The translations under genes were made by a program, and so were the position numbers. Below the pieces are notes generated by a model that had not been told where the DNA came from, made no database searches, and saw only the letters and a list, made by a program, of their open reading frames with translations. DNA of 35,182 nt, from positions 1 to 35,182 of the forward strand of contig JAJZUQ010000033.1 in NCBI GenBank assembly GCA_021848385.1, written 5' to 3'. The DNA comes from Deltaproteobacteria bacterium. Lineage in GTDB: Bacteria > Desulfobacterota > Desulfuromonadia > Geobacterales > Geobacteraceae. This document shows, piece by piece, positions 9,197-17,740 of the stretch. Numbering within the stretch: position 1 is the first letter of the stretch; each line of letters begins with the position of its first letter.

Positions 9197-11695
9197 ATGA
9201 AAAAACGTGTGAATAAACTTTCAGCGGCATGGGTACGCAATGCAATGATGCTTGCGTTTTTTATTGTCATTTTTCCGAGTGGTGTGCGTGCCGCCGTTAT
9301 TACGACGGACACCGTCTGGCAGGGGGAGGCCAGGGTCACCGAGGATGTGCTGGTACCGGAAGGGATTACCCTGACCATCAGGCCGGGAACCATTGTCAAA
9401 GTCGTTGCGGCGGAAAGCACGAAGACCGACCCCGAATATATGTCACCCTTGACGGAGATAACGGTCCGGGGAGTGCTCAGGGTGGAGGGAACGGCAACGT
9501 CACCCGTGGCGTTTTCCGGCGAGGAGAAAAAGGCGGGGAGCTGGGCAGGGATTGTGGTCGACCATGGCACTGCTACGGTGGCGGGGTGTCGGATAGCCGA
9601 TGCAGAGACGGCGGTTCACGTGTTTGATGGCAATCTCCGGCTGAAAGACTCAACCATCAGGGAAAACCGCTACGGTGTAGTGGCCCAGGGGGAAAAGAGT
9701 GACATTGCGGTTGAAAATTCCCGCGTTGCCGATAATGACTACGGCCTGTTTTCCCTTCAGGGTGCGCACATAGTAACCGCTGCCTCTGTCGTCAAGGGGA
9801 ACAGGAAAAAGGACGTCTACTCTGCATCTGGCAAGGAGCACCGGTCGGAAGTGCCCCCTGTCGTAGCTGGTGACATCTCCGTTGGCAGAAGTTATAAAGA
9901 TGAAGCGCTGCGAGGGGATACCGTCTGGCAGGGGAGGGTCGAGGTCGGCGGTGTCGTCCGGGTGCCGGAAGGGAGCAGGCTGATTGTCCTGCCGGGAACG
10001 ATTGTCGAATTCACCAAAAAGGATACCAATGGTGACGGTATCGGCGAGAACGGGCTCCTGATCCAGGGGCGTCTCATTGCCAAGGGGACCAGGGAGCACC
10101 CCATCATTTTCCGGTCCGCCGAAAAAGTGAAAAGGATGGGGGACTGGGACGCTATAAACATCATGAACAGCGCCGGAGCCCAGAACCTCATCGAGTATTG
10201 CCGGATAGAGCATGCGTATCGCGGGCTCCATTTTCATTTTTCCACAGTAGTGGTGCAGAATTCGGTGCTGACGAACAACTATCGTGGTGTCCAGTTTCAG
10301 GAGTCGTCGGTCGAAATGAAGGGGAATCATCTCTACGCCAATAAAAGTGGTGTTCAGGGGAGAGACTCTGACATAACGTTCTCCGATAACGTCATCGCCG
10401 ACAACTATGTGGGCGCCAATTTCTTCCGCACCAATCTCATTGCCCGCGACAACAGGATTGTGGGGAACTGGAAGGAAGGGATGCGGATCCGGGAAGGGGT
10501 GTCGTCATTGCAGGAAAACCTTATCGACGGCAACCGGTACGGTCTCATGGTGGCAGACACCTATTACGGCGATTACAGCCGTAACAGCATCACTAACAAC
10601 CTGGAAACCGGGCTCTCCCTCAAAAATGTGGACAATGTTGAGATCCTGGGGAACGTTATCGCGGCAAACGGTATCAATGGCGTGAATGTCCAGGATACCC
10701 GGGCGATCATCAAGGGGAACCAGATAGCCGACAATGGCGAACGGGGGATGGGGGTCATCTCCTTTGACGGGGTGATCACGGAAAACAATTTCATCGCCAA
10801 CGGCCTGTACGCCATTGACCTGGATGGTACGAAAGATATTTCCGCGCCCTCCAACTGGTGGGGTGGTGATGACGTTGATGCGATCATCTTTGACAGGAAG
10901 GATGATCCTTCGCGAGGCAGGGTCGTGCATGAAAAGGCAAGCGCTTGCACATTCCCCTTTCCCTGGCCATTGCGGTCCGTATCGACGGATACGACGTGGC
11001 GTGGCATCGTTACCGTGAAAAACTCCGTGACCGTTCTCCCCGGAGCTGTCCTGACGGTTGTGCCGGGGACAAAGGTAGCCTTTTCTCCGGGGACCGGCCT
11101 TGTCATCAAAGGCAGGATAATTGCAAGGGGAAGGGGTGACCGGAAGATCGTTTTCACGTCGGAGCAGGGAACCGATGCATCCGCATGGGATGAAATACGG
11201 CTTGAATACGCCACCGGCAGCGAGATATCCCACGCTGTTTTTGAATATGCGACATGGGGTATCCACTGCCATTTCACCAATCTTTCCATCACGGACTGTC
11301 AGTTCAGGAAGAATTACGGGGGTATGCGGTTCAGAAGCGGCCCCGTCCGGATTGCCCGTTCGGTGTTTGAAGATAACGTGATCGGCATCCGGGCGTACAT
11401 AGGAAATGCCGTGATCCGGGGAAACCGCATCACCAAGAATGAAACGGGTATTTTTGTCAGGGAAAAAGGTGGTGGGCTGACCATCACGCGGAATGACATT
11501 TTTGACAACAGCAACTACAACATCCGCGTTGGGGATTTCAATAACGAAGATATAGACGCTCGGGAAAACTGGTGGGGAACCGGCACTCCGGCTCAGACCA
11601 TATTCGATGGGAGAAATGAACCCGGCATAGGAAATGTCCTGTTTGAGCCACCCCTCAGGGAGCCGGTAAAGCCGGGGGATAAAGAACTGCCATGA
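9197..11695 (+). CDS. Large exported right-handed parallel beta-helix protein (NosD-like repeats)
   Basis: About 832 residues with a signal peptide ending near VRAAV. The sequence is built of parallel beta-helix rungs with N-rich turns (ENRYGVV, NNYRGVQF, GNRIT.NETGIFV), as in NosD/pectate-lyase-like right-handed helices. Three segments each begin with the same module (DTVWQGEARV, DTVWQGRVEV, DTTWRGIVTV) followed by a PGT.V strand about 30 residues on, and two units end in a NWWG element, so the protein looks like tandem copies of one helix unit. Start choice is uncertain: GTG 9146, ATG 9188 and ATG 9197 are all in frame; 9197 opens MKKRVNKLSA, a typical signal-peptide start. No catalytic site is visible. 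It overlaps the next gene by 4 bases (ATGA), so translation is probably coupled. A shorter paralogue lies at 15366. Confidence 0.87.
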   Translation: MKKRVNKLSAAWVRNAMMLAFFIVIFPSGVRAAVITTDTVWQGEARVTEDVLVPEGITLTIRPGTIVKVVAAESTKTDPEYMSPLTEITVRGVLRVEGTATSPVAFSGEEKKAGSWAGIVVDHGTATVAGCRIADAETAVHVFDGNLRLKDSTIRENRYGVVAQGEKSDIAVENSRVADNDYGLFSLQGAHIVTAASVVKGNRKKDVYSASGKEHRSEVPPVVAGDISVGRSYKDEALRGDTVWQGRVEVGGVVRVPEGSRLIVLPGTIVEFTKKDTNGDGIGENGLLIQGRLIAKGTREHPIIFRSAEKVKRMGDWDAINIMNSAGAQNLIEYCRIEHAYRGLHFHFSTVVVQNSVLTNNYRGVQFQESSVEMKGNHLYANKSGVQGRDSDITFSDNVIADNYVGANFFRTNLIARDNRIVGNWKEGMRIREGVSSLQENLIDGNRYGLMVADTYYGDYSRNSITNNLETGLSLKNVDNVEILGNVIAANGINGVNVQDTRAIIKGNQIADNGERGMGVISFDGVITENNFIANGLYAIDLDGTKDISAPSNWWGGDDVDAIIFDRKDDPSRGRVVHEKASACTFPFPWPLRSVSTDTTWRGIVTVKNSVTVLPGAVLTVVPGTKVAFSPGTGLVIKGRIIARGRGDRKIVFTSEQGTDASAWDEIRLEYATGSEISHAVFEYATWGIHCHFTNLSITDCQFRKNYGGMRFRSGPVRIARSVFEDNVIGIRAYIGNAVIRGNRITKNETGIFVREKGGGLTITRNDIFDNSNYNIRVGDFNNEDIDARENWWGTGTPAQTIFDGRNEPGIGNVLFEPPLREPVKPGDKELP

Positions 11696-12396
11696 AGAGG
11701 ATGTCTTTGTACCGTGCACTGTTGATGGCGGGATGTATCCTGGCCCTGTCTCTCAATGGCTTTGCCGTGGAAACTTCCCGTCTGAAGGGAACGGTTCTCG
11801 ATAACGAAGGGCGGCCTGCCGAGGGGGCCAAGCTGTTTCTCTATGGCAGTTCGAATGTGAGAAAACCGGCAGACTTCATATCCCCCATGTCTGGCAGCGA
11901 CGGACGTATCTTGATGATTTTGCCGGCGGGGAAATACTGGGCAGTGGCACGGTTGAAAAAGGATGGTAATTACGGGCCGCTCATGCCGGGGGACAAGCAT
12001 TCGGGAGAACCGGTCGAGATCGAAATGGAAGCGGGCAGGGATGCCGAGGCCAGTTTTGTGGTCGCCGATATCCGCGAGGTCGGCCAGAAGAAGCGTGCTG
12101 ATGCTGCCGATTCGGTGAGGTTGTCGGGTCGGGTGGTGGACGCCCAGGGGAATCCCGTTGCCAATGCCTATGTCTTCGCCCACAGGGCAAAAGACGTTGA
12201 CTACGTTCCTGACTATCTCTCGCCATGGACCGACGAGACGGGCAAGTATTCCCTTTCCATCCCTGCCACGGGAAGATACTTCGTCGGAAGTGTCCGACAA
12301 TTCCCTCTTTCTACGAAAATCACCCTGACCAGGGAGGTTGTGCCTGAGCCGGGGAAATCAGATATTGCCTTGGATATTCAATTAATAGTATATTAA
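11692..12396 (+). CDS. Exported carboxypeptidase-regulatory-like domain protein, paralogue of the 8348 gene
   Basis: This 234-residue protein begins with a signal peptide (MKRMSLYRALLMAGCILALSL). MAGC resembles a lipobox, but the hydrophobic stretch runs on past the Cys, so ordinary signal peptidase cleavage near GFAVE is more likely. Two beta-sandwich modules follow: LKGTVLDNEGRPAEGAKLFLY and LSGRVVDAQGNPVANAYVFAH, each ending in a GKYW.V or GRYFVG strand. It overlaps the beta-helix gene by 4 bases. The pairing of this domain type with a beta-helix protein, seen both here and at 8348/9197, suggests that they act together in the envelope. No enzymatic residues are recognisable. Confidence 0.82.
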   Translation: MKRMSLYRALLMAGCILALSLNGFAVETSRLKGTVLDNEGRPAEGAKLFLYGSSNVRKPADFISPMSGSDGRILMILPAGKYWAVARLKKDGNYGPLMPGDKHSGEPVEIEMEAGRDAEASFVVADIREVGQKKRADAADSVRLSGRVVDAQGNPVANAYVFAHRAKDVDYVPDYLSPWTDETGKYSLSIPATGRYFVGSVRQFPLSTKITLTREVVPEPGKSDIALDIQLIVY

Positions 12397-12460
12397 TAAG
12401 CCGTTGTTACTGTTCAGCCGTTATGCGCTTTACGTGCCGCAAACTTTGAGGGGAGTGAAA

Positions 12461-13009
12461 ATGAAACGTATCATCTCATGGTGTCTCGTCGTATCGGTTC
12501 TTGCTGTCGCCCCTATATCGTCTGCCTGTGTCGGCAAGACGATCCACCTGGGGATTACCGGCGCCGTCAGTGAACGGTTATTGGCAGAGATGTCATCCAT
12601 CCTGATCACCGAGCGGACCGGTTCTTCGGTAAAAATCGATGTCTACAAGGACTCAAAAGAACTGTACAGCGCTGTCAAGCAGGGGAAGGTGAACGTTATT
12701 TTCGAAAACCCCGGTCGTGCCGCGGAGATTGTCGGTAAGCCGACGGGATCATCGTTCAATCAGATCAAGAGTGAGTACAAAACAAAACTGAACCTCACGT
12801 GGCTTGAGCAGATCGGCGGCTCCCTGAAGTTTGCACCGGTCCTGACGGCGGATACACTCGCCAACTACCCGGCGCTTCCCAAACTGCTGAACAAACTTTC
12901 CGGGGCGCTGGTAAACGATACCTATGCAAAACTGCTCAAGTCGGCGGAGTCGAGTGAAAAGTCGAAAAAGACGGCAAGAGAATTCCTGAAGGGAAAGAAG
13001 CTGATATAG
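12461..13009 (+). CDS. Small exported substrate-binding-like protein (glycine betaine/OpuAC type, short)
   Basis: The 182-residue product has a signal peptide (MKRIISWCLVVSVLAVAPISSA). What follows, KTIHLGITGAVSERLLAEMSS then KIDVYKDSKELYSAVKQGKVNVIFENP, resembles the first lobe of glycine-betaine type ABC substrate-binding proteins, but the protein is well short of the usual 270 or so residues and lacks a full second lobe. The ATG at 12461 follows GAGGGGAG and beats an upstream TTG at 12404. No permease or ATPase gene is nearby, so it is an orphan binding protein and may sense or carry a ligand rather than feed a transporter. The family call is from pattern memory and is moderate. Confidence 0.6.
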   Translation: MKRIISWCLVVSVLAVAPISSACVGKTIHLGITGAVSERLLAEMSSILITERTGSSVKIDVYKDSKELYSAVKQGKVNVIFENPGRAAEIVGKPTGSSFNQIKSEYKTKLNLTWLEQIGGSLKFAPVLTADTLANYPALPKLLNKLSGALVNDTYAKLLKSAESSEKSKKTAREFLKGKKLI

Positions 13010-13013
13010 CGGG

Positions 13014-13940
13014 ATGACGATACCCGAGGGAATGAAGAAGAGAATATCCTGGCTGGCATCTACCGAATGTGCGGTTGTGCTGTTCCTGGCCATTGCCCTC
13101 CTGGCAATACCCGGGACATTCACCGAAAGCAGGGCCATCTATTCAAGTCCTCTGTTCCTGTCGCTTCTTGGCTGCTTCGGGCTGAACCTGGTGCTCTGCA
13201 CCGTGAAGCGGCTCAAGACCCTCTCCAGACCTGTCCTGATCATGCACAGCGGCGTAATACTTACGTTGGCGGGATGCATTGCCACCTCTTTCGGCTATGT
13301 GGCGACCGTCAATGTCTACGAAGGGGATAGGACGGACCTGGTCTACCGGTGGGACAAGAAGCAAGACGTCCCTCTCGGGGCGGAACTGGTGGTGAAAAAG
13401 GTCAACCGGGAGTATTACCCCATACCGGTAAAGGTCGGTGTTTTGCGGGGGGAGGAGAAGGAAGGTCTTTTTGTCCTGAAAACGGGGGAAAGCTTCGACC
13501 TGAAAAACTACCGGGTCAAGGTTGAATCCCTGGAATTTCCGGCGGAAAACCTGAAGCTTTCCGTATTTGACCAGGGCCGGTTGATAGGGACCTGTGATAC
13601 GGCTGGCGCATCCGCCCTTCCTCCTGGATTCCCCTATGTATTCAAGCTGGTGGCCTATCAGAATCCTTCATTGAAGAGGCTCTGGGTTGACCTTGCCCTT
13701 GCCCGCAATTCCGAAATGCTTGCCGAAGGGACTTCCGAGGTCAACAGCCCGTTTCAGTGGAACGGCCTCTATTTCTATAACACTCTGGTCGACAGAGATG
13801 CTGCCGGCACAGTGTATGCGGGTATTCAGATCGTGCGGGATCCGGGAAGACCCTATGTCTTTGCCGGTTTTGCCATCATGGGCCTTGGGGCGGTACTGTC
13901 CTTCATAAGGCGCTTTTACGGGAAGGTTCTATGGAGATAA
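13014..13940 (+). CDS. ResB-like cytochrome c maturation membrane protein
   Basis: A 308-residue membrane protein with the ResB layout: TM1 in CAVVLFLAIALLAIPGTF, TM2 in LFLSLLGCFGLNLVLC, TM3 in VLIMHSGVILTLAGCIATSFG (with the His common in this helix), then a ~150-residue periplasmic beta-rich domain and TM4 in YVFAGFAIMGLGAVLSF. ResB with ResC/CcsA forms the system II haem lyase that attaches haem to CxxCH motifs. It is shorter than many ResB proteins and no CcsA/ResC gene adjoins it, so it is either a specialised ResB or works with a partner elsewhere. An in-frame ATG at 13032 is an alternative start. It overlaps the next gene by 10 bases. A role in maturing the large cytochrome upstream is plausible but inferred. 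Confidence 0.8.
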   Translation: MTIPEGMKKRISWLASTECAVVLFLAIALLAIPGTFTESRAIYSSPLFLSLLGCFGLNLVLCTVKRLKTLSRPVLIMHSGVILTLAGCIATSFGYVATVNVYEGDRTDLVYRWDKKQDVPLGAELVVKKVNREYYPIPVKVGVLRGEEKEGLFVLKTGESFDLKNYRVKVESLEFPAENLKLSVFDQGRLIGTCDTAGASALPPGFPYVFKLVAYQNPSLKRLWVDLALARNSEMLAEGTSEVNSPFQWNGLYFYNTLVDRDAAGTVYAGIQIVRDPGRPYVFAGFAIMGLGAVLSFIRRFYGKVLWR

Positions 13941-14818
13941 CGAGTTCGGGGATGTTTGGCATCTATGTCGCCGCCTTTTTTTTGGGTGCCGCACACGCGC
14001 TTGAGCCGGGACATGGGAAAACGGTGGTGGCCGCCTATCTGGTTGGTTCCCGAGGAAGGAATATCGACGCCATCATTCTTGGCCTTGTCGTTACGTTCAC
14101 CCATTCCTTCAGTATCATCCTCCTGGGGCTTCTTGCGAAATTTTCGGCCCGCTACCTGACGGAACAGGAGATTCATGCCTATCTCGGGATCGTGGCAAGC
14201 ATTATTATCCTGGGCATCGGTCTCTGGATGCTGCGACAGCGGTGGATCAGCATGGTGGACCCCGCCCACGACCATTTTCATCTGTTCGGTCACAGCCACA
14301 GCCACCATGGCGACAACCATAACCACGACCATGACCATGATGACTCGGACCATGTCCATGACCACGACCACCATGGGCACGGAAACGATCATGGACACGA
14401 CCATAGCCATGGGGACCACGTCCATGGAGATGCACACGACCATTCCCATGATCACCATGGGCACGGCCATCACCACCCTGCCGGCGACAAGCCCCTCGGT
14501 CCGTTCGGACTGATCATGCTGGGAATATCCGGTGGAATTATCCCTTGCCCGGCAGCCCTGGCAATTCTGCTCGCATCGGTATCCGTCGGACAGGTCGCAA
14601 AAGGTCTTGCCATGGTCCTTGTCTTCAGCTTCGGGCTCGCAGCCTGTCTTGTTGCCATTGGGCTTGCGGTGGTCAACGGCGTGAAGGCGACGAAGCGATT
14701 TCTGGATACGGAACGGTATGCTCCGAAGATCGCCTTCGCGAGCGCTCTCATTGTAACCCTCATCGGTATTGTCACCATGTATACGTCGATTAACCATATC
14801 AGGCAGTTATGGTTATGA
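13931..14818 (+). CDS. NicO/RcnA-family nickel/cobalt-type transporter with long His-rich loop
   Basis: The 295-residue membrane protein carries family hallmarks HALEPGHGKT near residue 25 and SGGIIPCPAALAILL after the loop, with about six membrane segments. Residues about 112-187 form an extreme His/Asp loop; I count 32 histidines in roughly 75 residues, arranged as HDH, HSH and HGH repeats, fit for binding Ni, Co or Zn. RcnA-type proteins export nickel and cobalt. The start overlaps the ResB-like gene by 10 bases, and the stop overlaps the next gene, so it is embedded in the gene train rather than being a separate metal-resistance unit. Whether it moves metal for the modification system or only protects is not visible. 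Confidence 0.88.
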   Translation: MEITSSGMFGIYVAAFFLGAAHALEPGHGKTVVAAYLVGSRGRNIDAIILGLVVTFTHSFSIILLGLLAKFSARYLTEQEIHAYLGIVASIIILGIGLWMLRQRWISMVDPAHDHFHLFGHSHSHHGDNHNHDHDHDDSDHVHDHDHHGHGNDHGHDHSHGDHVHGDAHDHSHDHHGHGHHHPAGDKPLGPFGLIMLGISGGIIPCPAALAILLASVSVGQVAKGLAMVLVFSFGLAACLVAIGLAVVNGVKATKRFLDTERYAPKIAFASALIVTLIGIVTMYTSINHIRQLWL

Positions 14819-15369
14819 AATACTTTACCTTTATCTGCATACTGGCTTTCCTCGTTGTTCCGCAGGTAGCTAGTGCCCATCCTGAAACCGGCCTACTCCC
14901 CGATGCCATTGCCGAAACCGAATACAAGATCGTGCTGGAGATCAATCCCAAGGATATCGCGACCAGAACCAAGCTCGGAATGGTGCTGTACCGGAAAAAC
15001 AAGCTAAAAGAGGCGGAACAGCAGATTGTCGAGGCATTGCGGTCGGCTCCGCAGGATTTCGATGCCCATGATGTCATGGGACTTATCAGACTGAAGGAGA
15101 AAAAGCTGTCCGAGGCCATCGCCTGGTTTCAGAAGGCCATCGCCATAAAGAGCGAAGATACCATGGTCCATCACAGCCTTGGTCTTGCGTTCGAACAGAC
15201 CGGGCAGTACCGGGAGGCCGAGGCATCCTACCGCCGGGGGCTGGAGGTCAACGACAGGCTGCTCCGCAAGGGGACGAACCGGGAGAAAGAGAAGGAGCGC
15301 CGGAATACGCTTCTCTCCGCATTACAGGGCGTTCAGTCCAGGCTGAAAACATCACGAGGGGGTATATGA
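14815..15369 (+). CDS. Exported TPR-repeat protein
   Basis: About 184 residues with a signal peptide (MKYFTFICILAFLVVPQVASA, cleaved before HPETG) and three to four tetratricopeptide repeats: YKIVLEINPKDIATRTKLGMVLY, AEQQIVEALRSAPQDFDAHDVMGL, AIAWFQKAIAIKSEDTMVHH and the following AEASYRRGLEV. TPR units scaffold protein complexes. ATG 14815 gives the ATGA overlap with the previous stop; ATG 14809 two codons earlier is also possible. It overlaps the next gene by 4 bases. A periplasmic scaffold for the neighbouring envelope proteins is likely. Confidence 0.83.
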   Translation: MKYFTFICILAFLVVPQVASAHPETGLLPDAIAETEYKIVLEINPKDIATRTKLGMVLYRKNKLKEAEQQIVEALRSAPQDFDAHDVMGLIRLKEKKLSEAIAWFQKAIAIKSEDTMVHHSLGLAFEQTGQYREAEASYRRGLEVNDRLLRKGTNREKEKERRNTLLSALQGVQSRLKTSRGGI

Positions 15370-16355
15370 CCATGCGTGCGACCATGGGGTGGATAGTGCT
15401 TGCCGTTGTTACCGTTGCGTTCATCACGCTGTCCGGCGAGTGCCGGGCAGCAACACTTGAGATAGGCAAGGTGACAATCACGAAGGACACAACCTGGGAG
15501 GGGGACATCCTGATCACCGGCGATGTCAACGTCCCTGAAGGGGTTACCCTGTTCATCATGCCCGGCACGACGGTAAGGTTCAGAAAGATAGCTCCTGACG
15601 GTGACCGTAACCTTTTCGGGGTCGAATCCCCCTATTACCCCCAGGCCGAAATTATCGTCACTGGAAGGCTCATTGCCAAAGGGACTGCCGAGAAGCCGAT
15701 TCTCTTCACCTCAGCTGAAATGAAGCGCGAGCCTGCCGACTGGGGGTCCCTCAATTTCCTGGGGAGCAGAGGGAACGTGGTCGAGCACTGCCGGATTGAA
15801 TATGCCTATAATGGTGTCCACTCCCACGGCGGACAGGTTCTTGTCAAAGATACTACCTTCGTCAAAAACGCCGTGGCCATCAGCGTCAAGAAGGAAGACG
15901 AGGCGGTCGGATCCCCCGGCTTCGGCATCCCGGCCGACATCACGGTCACCGGCAGCCTGATCGAGGACAACAAGGGTGGCATCAACGTCCGCATCTCAAA
16001 GGCGGTCATCACCCGCAACACTATCCGCGGCAACAAGTTCTTCGGCATCTGGATAAAGGGAAAGTGCGAGGGGGAGATCAGCCGTAACGAAATTACCGCC
16101 AACCAGAAGGGAATCTTCTTCTATAAGGCCGGTGGGATGACTATCAGAGATAACAACATATTCGGTAACATCAACTACAATCTTGCCATCGCCGACGAAC
16201 AGGTAAAGGACATCCCGGCTGCCGGCAACTGGTTTGGTATGACCGATCGGAAGAAGATCGATGAGATGGTCTTTGACGGCAAGGCAGACCCGTCAATTGC
16301 ACGGATCGTTGTCGAGCCGTTTCTGACCAAGCGTGTAGACGGTGCGGGGAGGTAG
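15366..16355 (+). CDS. Exported parallel beta-helix protein, short paralogue of the 9197 gene
   Basis: The 329-residue protein starts with a signal peptide (MTMRATMGWIVLAVVTVAF) and opens with the same module as its large relative: ITKDTTWEGDILITGDVNV followed by a PGT.V strand. Then come beta-helix rungs (EHCRIEYAYNGVHSHGG, NTIRGNKFFGIWIKG, NEITANQKGIFFY) and a closing GNWFG element before a VEPFL tail, equivalent to NWWG and FEPPL in the 9197 product. It corresponds to a single helix unit. It directly precedes the PqqD-like gene with 9 bases between, placing it closest to the radical SAM cassette. Its role is unknown; such helices often bind glycans or act as surface rods. Confidence 0.85.
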   Translation: MTMRATMGWIVLAVVTVAFITLSGECRAATLEIGKVTITKDTTWEGDILITGDVNVPEGVTLFIMPGTTVRFRKIAPDGDRNLFGVESPYYPQAEIIVTGRLIAKGTAEKPILFTSAEMKREPADWGSLNFLGSRGNVVEHCRIEYAYNGVHSHGGQVLVKDTTFVKNAVAISVKKEDEAVGSPGFGIPADITVTGSLIEDNKGGINVRISKAVITRNTIRGNKFFGIWIKGKCEGEISRNEITANQKGIFFYKAGGMTIRDNNIFGNINYNLAIADEQVKDIPAAGNWFGMTDRKKIDEMVFDGKADPSIARIVVEPFLTKRVDGAGR

Positions 16356-16364
16356 GAGTTGTCC

Positions 16365-16679
16365 ATGCCAACGATACACCGTAACCCCAATGTCATGTGG
16401 CGCGAGGAGGAGGATGCTCTCGCCGAAGCGGGCGATGCCCTTGCCCGCGGCGAGGATGCGGGCGAGATCGGTACTGCGGTCCTCTTTTCCGGTGGCACCA
16501 TGCTGTCGGTCAATTACCTCGGTATGGAAATCTGGAAACTGTGCGAAAATCGGACCGTTGACGGTATCGTGGCAGAGCTGCTGGAGCAGTTCGAGGTCGA
16601 AGAAGACGTGCTTCGTGCCGATGTCCGTGCATTTCTCGACGAACTGGCCGTGAAAGGTTTCATCGTCTATGCAGAATGA
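16365..16679 (+). CDS. PqqD-like peptide chaperone of the GeoRSP system
   Basis: The 104-residue protein has the PqqD/RRE winged-helix fold pattern: a beta start (NVMWREEEDALAEAGD), LSVNYLGMEIWKLCENRTVDGIVAELLEQFEV and a closing VRAFLDELAVKGFIVY helix-strand, typical of short PqqD-family chaperones that hold the leader of a precursor for a radical SAM enzyme. Start ATG 16365 has GGAGGTAGGAG ending 7 bases upstream; a TTG at 16359 is possible. It overlaps the radical SAM gene by 11 bases, so the two are translationally coupled. The fixed order PqqD, radical SAM/SPASM, SPASM-only identifies the Geobacter GeoRSP cassette as I know it. The natural substrate of that cassette is, to my knowledge, not established. 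Confidence 0.85.
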   Translation: MPTIHRNPNVMWREEEDALAEAGDALARGEDAGEIGTAVLFSGGTMLSVNYLGMEIWKLCENRTVDGIVAELLEQFEVEEDVLRADVRAFLDELAVKGFIVYAE

Positions 16680-17691
16680 TGCCATGCCCCAGTTGCAGGC
16701 CCCGCTTACCATCAACTGGGCCATCAACAACAGCTGCAATTTTGCGTGCAGTCACTGTTACAGCCGCGAGGATACCCACGAGGAGCTGCCTCAGGATGTG
16801 CTCTACGCCTGCCTGGAAAAGGTTGCCAAGGCGGGGGTATTTTCCGTCAACTTCGGCGGCGGCGAACCGTTGCTCCATCCCCAGCTCCTGGAGATTGCGG
16901 CATTCGCCAGCGGGCTGGGCTTGAGGGTCTCCATGAACAGCAACGGCTGGCTGCTTGACCACGAGAAGGCAGTAGCTCTCAAGGGAGCCGGATTCACCAA
17001 GGTCGGGATCAGCATCGACAGCCACATGGCCGATGTACATGACACTTTCCGCGGCGTCGCCGGAAGCCATGCACGCGCCCTTGCTGCACTCGGGCACCTC
17101 CAGGCGTCCGGCATCGCCACCTCCATTTCTACGGTCATCTGCCGCATCAACAGCACAACCATCGATGATCTGGTGGAGATGGCCCGCAGGCATGGGGCGG
17201 GACAGCTCAATTTCCACAACTTCAAGTGTTCCGGTCTCGGCCTGGCCAACAAGGACGAGCTGGACCTGACCCCCGAAGAGTGGAAAGAGTTCTACCGTCA
17301 CGCCCTCGTTGCGAAAAAGAGGGTGACGGGGCTCGACATCTCCCTCGACGACCCGATCATCGCGCTGCTTGGCGAACGGGGTGCGGGAAGTCTCGTCAAG
17401 GGGAGCGTCTGCGGCAAGCTATCGCTCAACATCAAGGCCAACGGCGATATGACCCCCTGCGGCTTTATCCCTATCGTCATCGGCAATATCGTCCGGGATG
17501 ACCTCCGGCAGGTCTGGAAGGAATCGGCGGTGCTGGAGAAGATGCGCAACAAGCAGCCGACCGGTAAATGCAGCGGCTGCAGCAAATATGAAGAGTGTCT
17601 GGGGGGATGTACCGCCCGGGCACTGGCCCTGACCGGCGACATGAACAGCCCCGACCCGCACTGCTGGGGGGATGACGAACCGTCCCGGTGA
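16669..17691 (+). CDS. GeoRSP system radical SAM/SPASM enzyme
   Basis: A 340-residue radical SAM enzyme. The catalytic [4Fe-4S] motif is CNFACSHC (Cys 23, 27, 30), followed by the GGGEPLLHP motif near residue 65 that contacts SAM, and VSMNSNGW further on. The C-terminal SPASM domain shows its auxiliary-cluster cysteines: VCG (248), TPCGF (264), CSGCSKYEECLGGC (301-314) and a last PHCW. Such enzymes abstract hydrogen atoms to install thioether, carbon-carbon or similar links in ribosomal peptides. It overlaps the PqqD-like gene by 11 bases and the following reading frame begins at once, so the three form a coupled cassette. ATG 16684 is an alternative start. Family and chemistry class are secure; the substrate is not known. 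Confidence 0.92.
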   Translation: MQNDAMPQLQAPLTINWAINNSCNFACSHCYSREDTHEELPQDVLYACLEKVAKAGVFSVNFGGGEPLLHPQLLEIAAFASGLGLRVSMNSNGWLLDHEKAVALKGAGFTKVGISIDSHMADVHDTFRGVAGSHARALAALGHLQASGIATSISTVICRINSTTIDDLVEMARRHGAGQLNFHNFKCSGLGLANKDELDLTPEEWKEFYRHALVAKKRVTGLDISLDDPIIALLGERGAGSLVKGSVCGKLSLNIKANGDMTPCGFIPIVIGNIVRDDLRQVWKESAVLEKMRNKQPTGKCSGCSKYEECLGGCTARALALTGDMNSPDPHCWGDDEPSR

Positions 17692-17740
17692 TGTCCTGCG
17701 GTCCTATGGCCGCACCGGTTCATCGCCGAGGAACAACCTT

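Noticed and set aside
10505-11719. Minus-strand open frame of 404 codons opposite the beta-helix gene
   Set aside because: The plus frame shows regular beta-helix repeats; the minus frame is their complement without any family pattern.
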